DNA from: Halocaridina rubra
Lineage: Eukaryota > Arthropoda > Malacostraca > Decapoda > Atyidae
Direction: 5' to 3'
Length of the DNA stretch: 64,000 nucleotides
Assembly (NCBI GenBank): GCA_037179515.1
Contig: JAXCGZ010011657.1
Location: forward strand, 18,201 to 82,200
The notes beneath the pieces were generated by a model. The model had not been told where the DNA came from. It made no database searches and saw only the letters and a list, made by a program, of their open reading frames with translations. The translations under genes and the position numbers were made by a program. Below, piece after piece: positions 60,078-64,000 of this stretch; position 1 is the first letter of the stretch, and the number at the start of each line of letters is the position of its first letter.

Positions 60078-60128
60078 AAAAAACGTGTAAAAAAGGAAAA
60101 AGGTGTATATATATATACTGTATACAGA

Positions 60129-60137
<9 letters not shown>

Positions 60138-60216
<79 letters not shown>
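60138..60216. repeat. (TA)n microsatellite
   Basis: About 78 bp of TA with one interruption near 60184, next to the foldback copy 3 end. Confidence 0.9.
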
Positions 60217-61572
<1,356 letters not shown>

Positions 61573-61589
61573 GAAAGAAAGAAAGAAAG

Positions 61590-64000
61590 AAATATAATTA
61601 CCTAATTGTGATTACAAAAAAGAGGCCCATGATCGTAACTTCCTATCTCCTCGTCGGTTCCATTTTGTACTCTGTGATACTTATTGTATTTGTCCTTAAA
61701 AATATGGATTGAGTAAGCATTAACTACCGTACCTCCTCGCTTAGCAAATTCAAATTATCAACTACTCTTACACTAACAAAGGACTTCCTTACATCCTGCA
61801 AAGTTTTCTTACGAAGCTTCAAACTATGACCTCTAGTTCTAGTGCCATCCATATCAAAATATCGATAGCCATCCACTCTGTTATAGCCATGAAGGAATTT
61901 AACAATCGTCACCATATCCTCCCTCATTCTTCTGGCTTTGAGTGATGGTAGGTTTAATTTTCTCAGCCTCTCATCATAACTGAGATTGCGTATTTCTGGC
62001 ATCAGTTACATGGCATGTCTTTGAACTTTTTCCAGCTTAAGTACGTGCCTTTTCAAGTGTAGATTCCAAAAGGGGGCTGCATATTTAAAATTTGGAATCA
62101 CATAGGTTACATAAATATTTCTGAACATTTCCTTGTCCATGTGCCTGAAGGCTACCCTTACCATTGCTAAGAAATCATATGCTTCCCTTACTATACCATT
62201 TATATACAATTCTGTAGACAAATCGGCCAGAATGTTTACTCCTAGATCTCTCTCATTCTCTGTCTCTTGAAGTTCTACTCCTGCCACCGAGTAGCCAAGT
62301 TTTGGCCTTCTTGCACTTTTTTTTTTTTTTTTAATGATTGTGACACCAGGACGGGCCAAAAAAATAATAAAGTAAAACAGCCCTCATCGGGCCTGGGCAC
62401 GAAGAATACATAAAGAGAAACAGAAATGGAGAGTGTAATGACTTGTCAGATGTGAAGGGATAATAAAAGATGTGTAAAGAATATCCAAGAATATTCACTG
62501 TAGCTGTAGGCATAGAAAAAGTACCGTAACTGAAGGAAGACTTAACATTGAACTGTCCTGGACGGACCTACTTAAGTTAAAACAATCCTTCAGCTGTAGT
62601 ATTGCAACGGGTGGCTGGTTGTACCCATTCTCATTACGTAACATTTTGAAGTATAGAATTTCATTAGCCACTTTTCTGACCACTCATGCAGACTATTTAG
62701 ATTTTCCTGAATTTCTCTACCATTGTTCTTGTTTCTTACTTTTTTCGCAATCTTTGCATCACTTGCAAAGATATTCGTGAATGAATTTACAGACTCTGGT
62801 AGGTCATTTACATATATAAGGAATAAAAGTGGCCGTAAAACTGAACCCTGTGGAACTTCACTACTAATTCTTCTCCGTTCAGACACTGACTGTCTTACTC
62901 TAACCCTCTGTTAAAATGGATAAAAGCATACTTAGGTATGCTTTTATCCCTTCCAAGACATTTCCACCTATTCTTGCCATTGCTTGCAGCTTTTTTCCTG
63001 TAAGATTCGACTTACCTCATCATAAAATTGTAATAAGTTTGTTACTGTTGATCTACCTTCTCTGAAGCCATGTTATCCCACTGACAAAAAGTTGAGGTAT
63101 TCCAAGTGTAGAGAGATATTTTTCCTTAGTAGTTTCTCCATAACTTTGCAAACTATGCTGATAAAGGAAAGTGGTTTAGAGTTTAGAGTTGTATCACTCC
63201 TTCCCTTTTTGAAGATGGGTATCACGTTCACGTGTATCCAGCATCTTGGAATGTCCCCTGACTCCAGTGACTTTTTAAATATGATACTTAGTGTCACTGA
63301 TATTGAATTAGCACACTTCTTGAGTACATAAGGGGATATATCATCAGGATCTGTAGCCTTACGGACATCTATCTCCATCAGTGATTTGCATACCTCTGTG
63401 GCTGAAAGGATGCTGTTCTCTAATACCGGTCCATGAGCTTCTATCTCTTCAATCTGAGGGGGTGGGGTATTTTCTACTATAAATACTGACTGAAACTCCT
63501 TGTTCAGTTCTTCGCAGTTCTCTTCATCTGTCTTGAAAGTTTGGGATTTTCTGTAGCCTTCCTGGTGATTACCCTTTCATACTCTCTCTCTGCCTCTCTT
63601 CTCTTACTTAGGAAACCATTTCTTGCTCTTTTATAAGTCTGCCAGGAATTTATGTTTTTTCTCCTCCGTACCTTTTCCAGAATTTATTTCCACTCTTCAT
63701 CTCTCTTACACTCATTTTTGAACCATTATCCTCAGGCATGAATAACTCCTATTTCTGTGACAGGTATGCAGCAATCTACTATCTTCCCATATTCCTCACA
63801 AAAGATGTCGTACATTTGTTGTACAGATTTTTTATTAAATAAGGTCCTCCAGTCAATAACTGCAAAAAGCTCATTCATTTGGATGTAGTGTCATCTCCTA
63901 TCGGATAGTTCCTCCTCGTGTCCTCAGTGCCTCTATTCTCAGGCAGAACATCTTCAGTGATATGCCCCATCATCAGCACACAGTGATCAATCTTTCCAAT
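61590..64000 (-). pseudogene. CR1-like LINE (RT to 3' end), running off the window, with a foreign insertion
   Basis: On the minus strand the linker to RT begins beyond the right edge. Readable RT blocks include DPDDISPYVLKKCANSI (about 63350), a region ending LEYLNFLSVG (about 63080), SSEVPQGSVLRPLLF (motif B, about 62860) and FASDAKIAKKV (motif C, about 62755). In motif C the FADD is changed to FASD. The thumb and C-terminal domain (LGVNILADLSTELYINGI about 62240, LMPEIRNLSYDERL about 62000) run to the 3' UTR and a tail near 61600. A 290-bp repeat fragment at 62319-62608 splits the frame. There are several frameshifts. It belongs to the same family as 54890-58087, but the FASD change shows an inactive RT. 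Confidence 0.9.
62319..62608 (-). mobile_element. Fragment of the foldback-arm repeat inserted in the LINE
   Basis: The insert starts with a poly(T) run and carries tgacaccaggacgggccaaa, cagccctcatcgggcctg and cttgtcagatgtgaaggg. These match the inner arms of the foldback elements in a single orientation. The second half (62490-62608) is unique. The LINE frame resumes at ttgtacccattctcattac. Starting with a poly(T), and so ending with poly(A) in the other orientation, suggests a retroposed piece. Confidence 0.75.

Overview
The window looks like intergenic or deep-intronic DNA from an arthropod, most likely a decapod crustacean. I infer this from the sequence character, not from a database match: very many long (TA)n, (TTA)n and (CT)n microsatellites, CR1/L2-like LINEs with octamer tails, a jockey-type LINE of a kind common in crabs and crayfish, pogo/Tigger elements and split spliceosomal genes. 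I see no prokaryotic operon, rRNA gene or CRISPR array. Only one short stretch looks like a host gene: a 125-bp exon at 51793-51917 (+) that encodes part of a UBA (ubiquitin-associated) domain. Nearly everything else is mobile DNA, much of it nested.

Layout. 1-975: 3' end of a Ty3/Gypsy element and its LTR. 978-2776: CR1-like LINE relics on both strands. 2778-9254: the most unusual object, a ~6.5-kb DNA element with ~300-bp terminal inverted repeats (TIRs). It carries a split, broken gene on the minus strand whose C-terminal third has the motif order of a FEN1/XPG (PIN-superfamily) nuclease. Two I-type LINE fragments and one CR1 fragment have inserted into it. 9544-12455: a tandem array of 807-bp LINE 3' ends. 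12700-13055: two SINEs head to head, forming a palindrome. 14580-18080: a CR1-like relic split by a Tigger miniature element that contains a 160-bp satellite. 19889-22393: a pogo/Tigger transposon relic. 23090-24478 and 58668-60077: two inverted copies of a non-coding repeat element.

24479-46901: a ~22-kb chain of Tigger-family elements, autonomous, deleted and foldback. They lie almost end to end and are separated mostly by (TA)n tracts. The chain includes a nearly complete transposase gene (32564-34178), a jockey-type LINE (34656-37370), a cluster of tRNA-like SINE units (37535-38186) and a 2,128-bp tandem duplication. 47329-50940: a foldback element with an I-type LINE in its loop, bounded by an 11-bp target duplication. 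51793-51917: the UBA exon. 53470-64000: several CR1-like LINE copies, all on the minus strand, plus another foldback element.

How the parts relate. The LINEs supply reverse transcriptase and probably mobilise the SINEs. The Tigger transposase at 32564-34178 shares TIRs and subterminal repeats with the deleted derivatives and is their likely source of transposase. The nested order gives relative ages: the FEN/XPG-like element is older than the CR1 and I-type copies inside it, and the Tigger host at 29625-37423 is older than its nested derivative and its LINE. All coordinates and similarities were read by eye. Percent identities, exact TIR lengths and family names need alignment and repeat-library searches.
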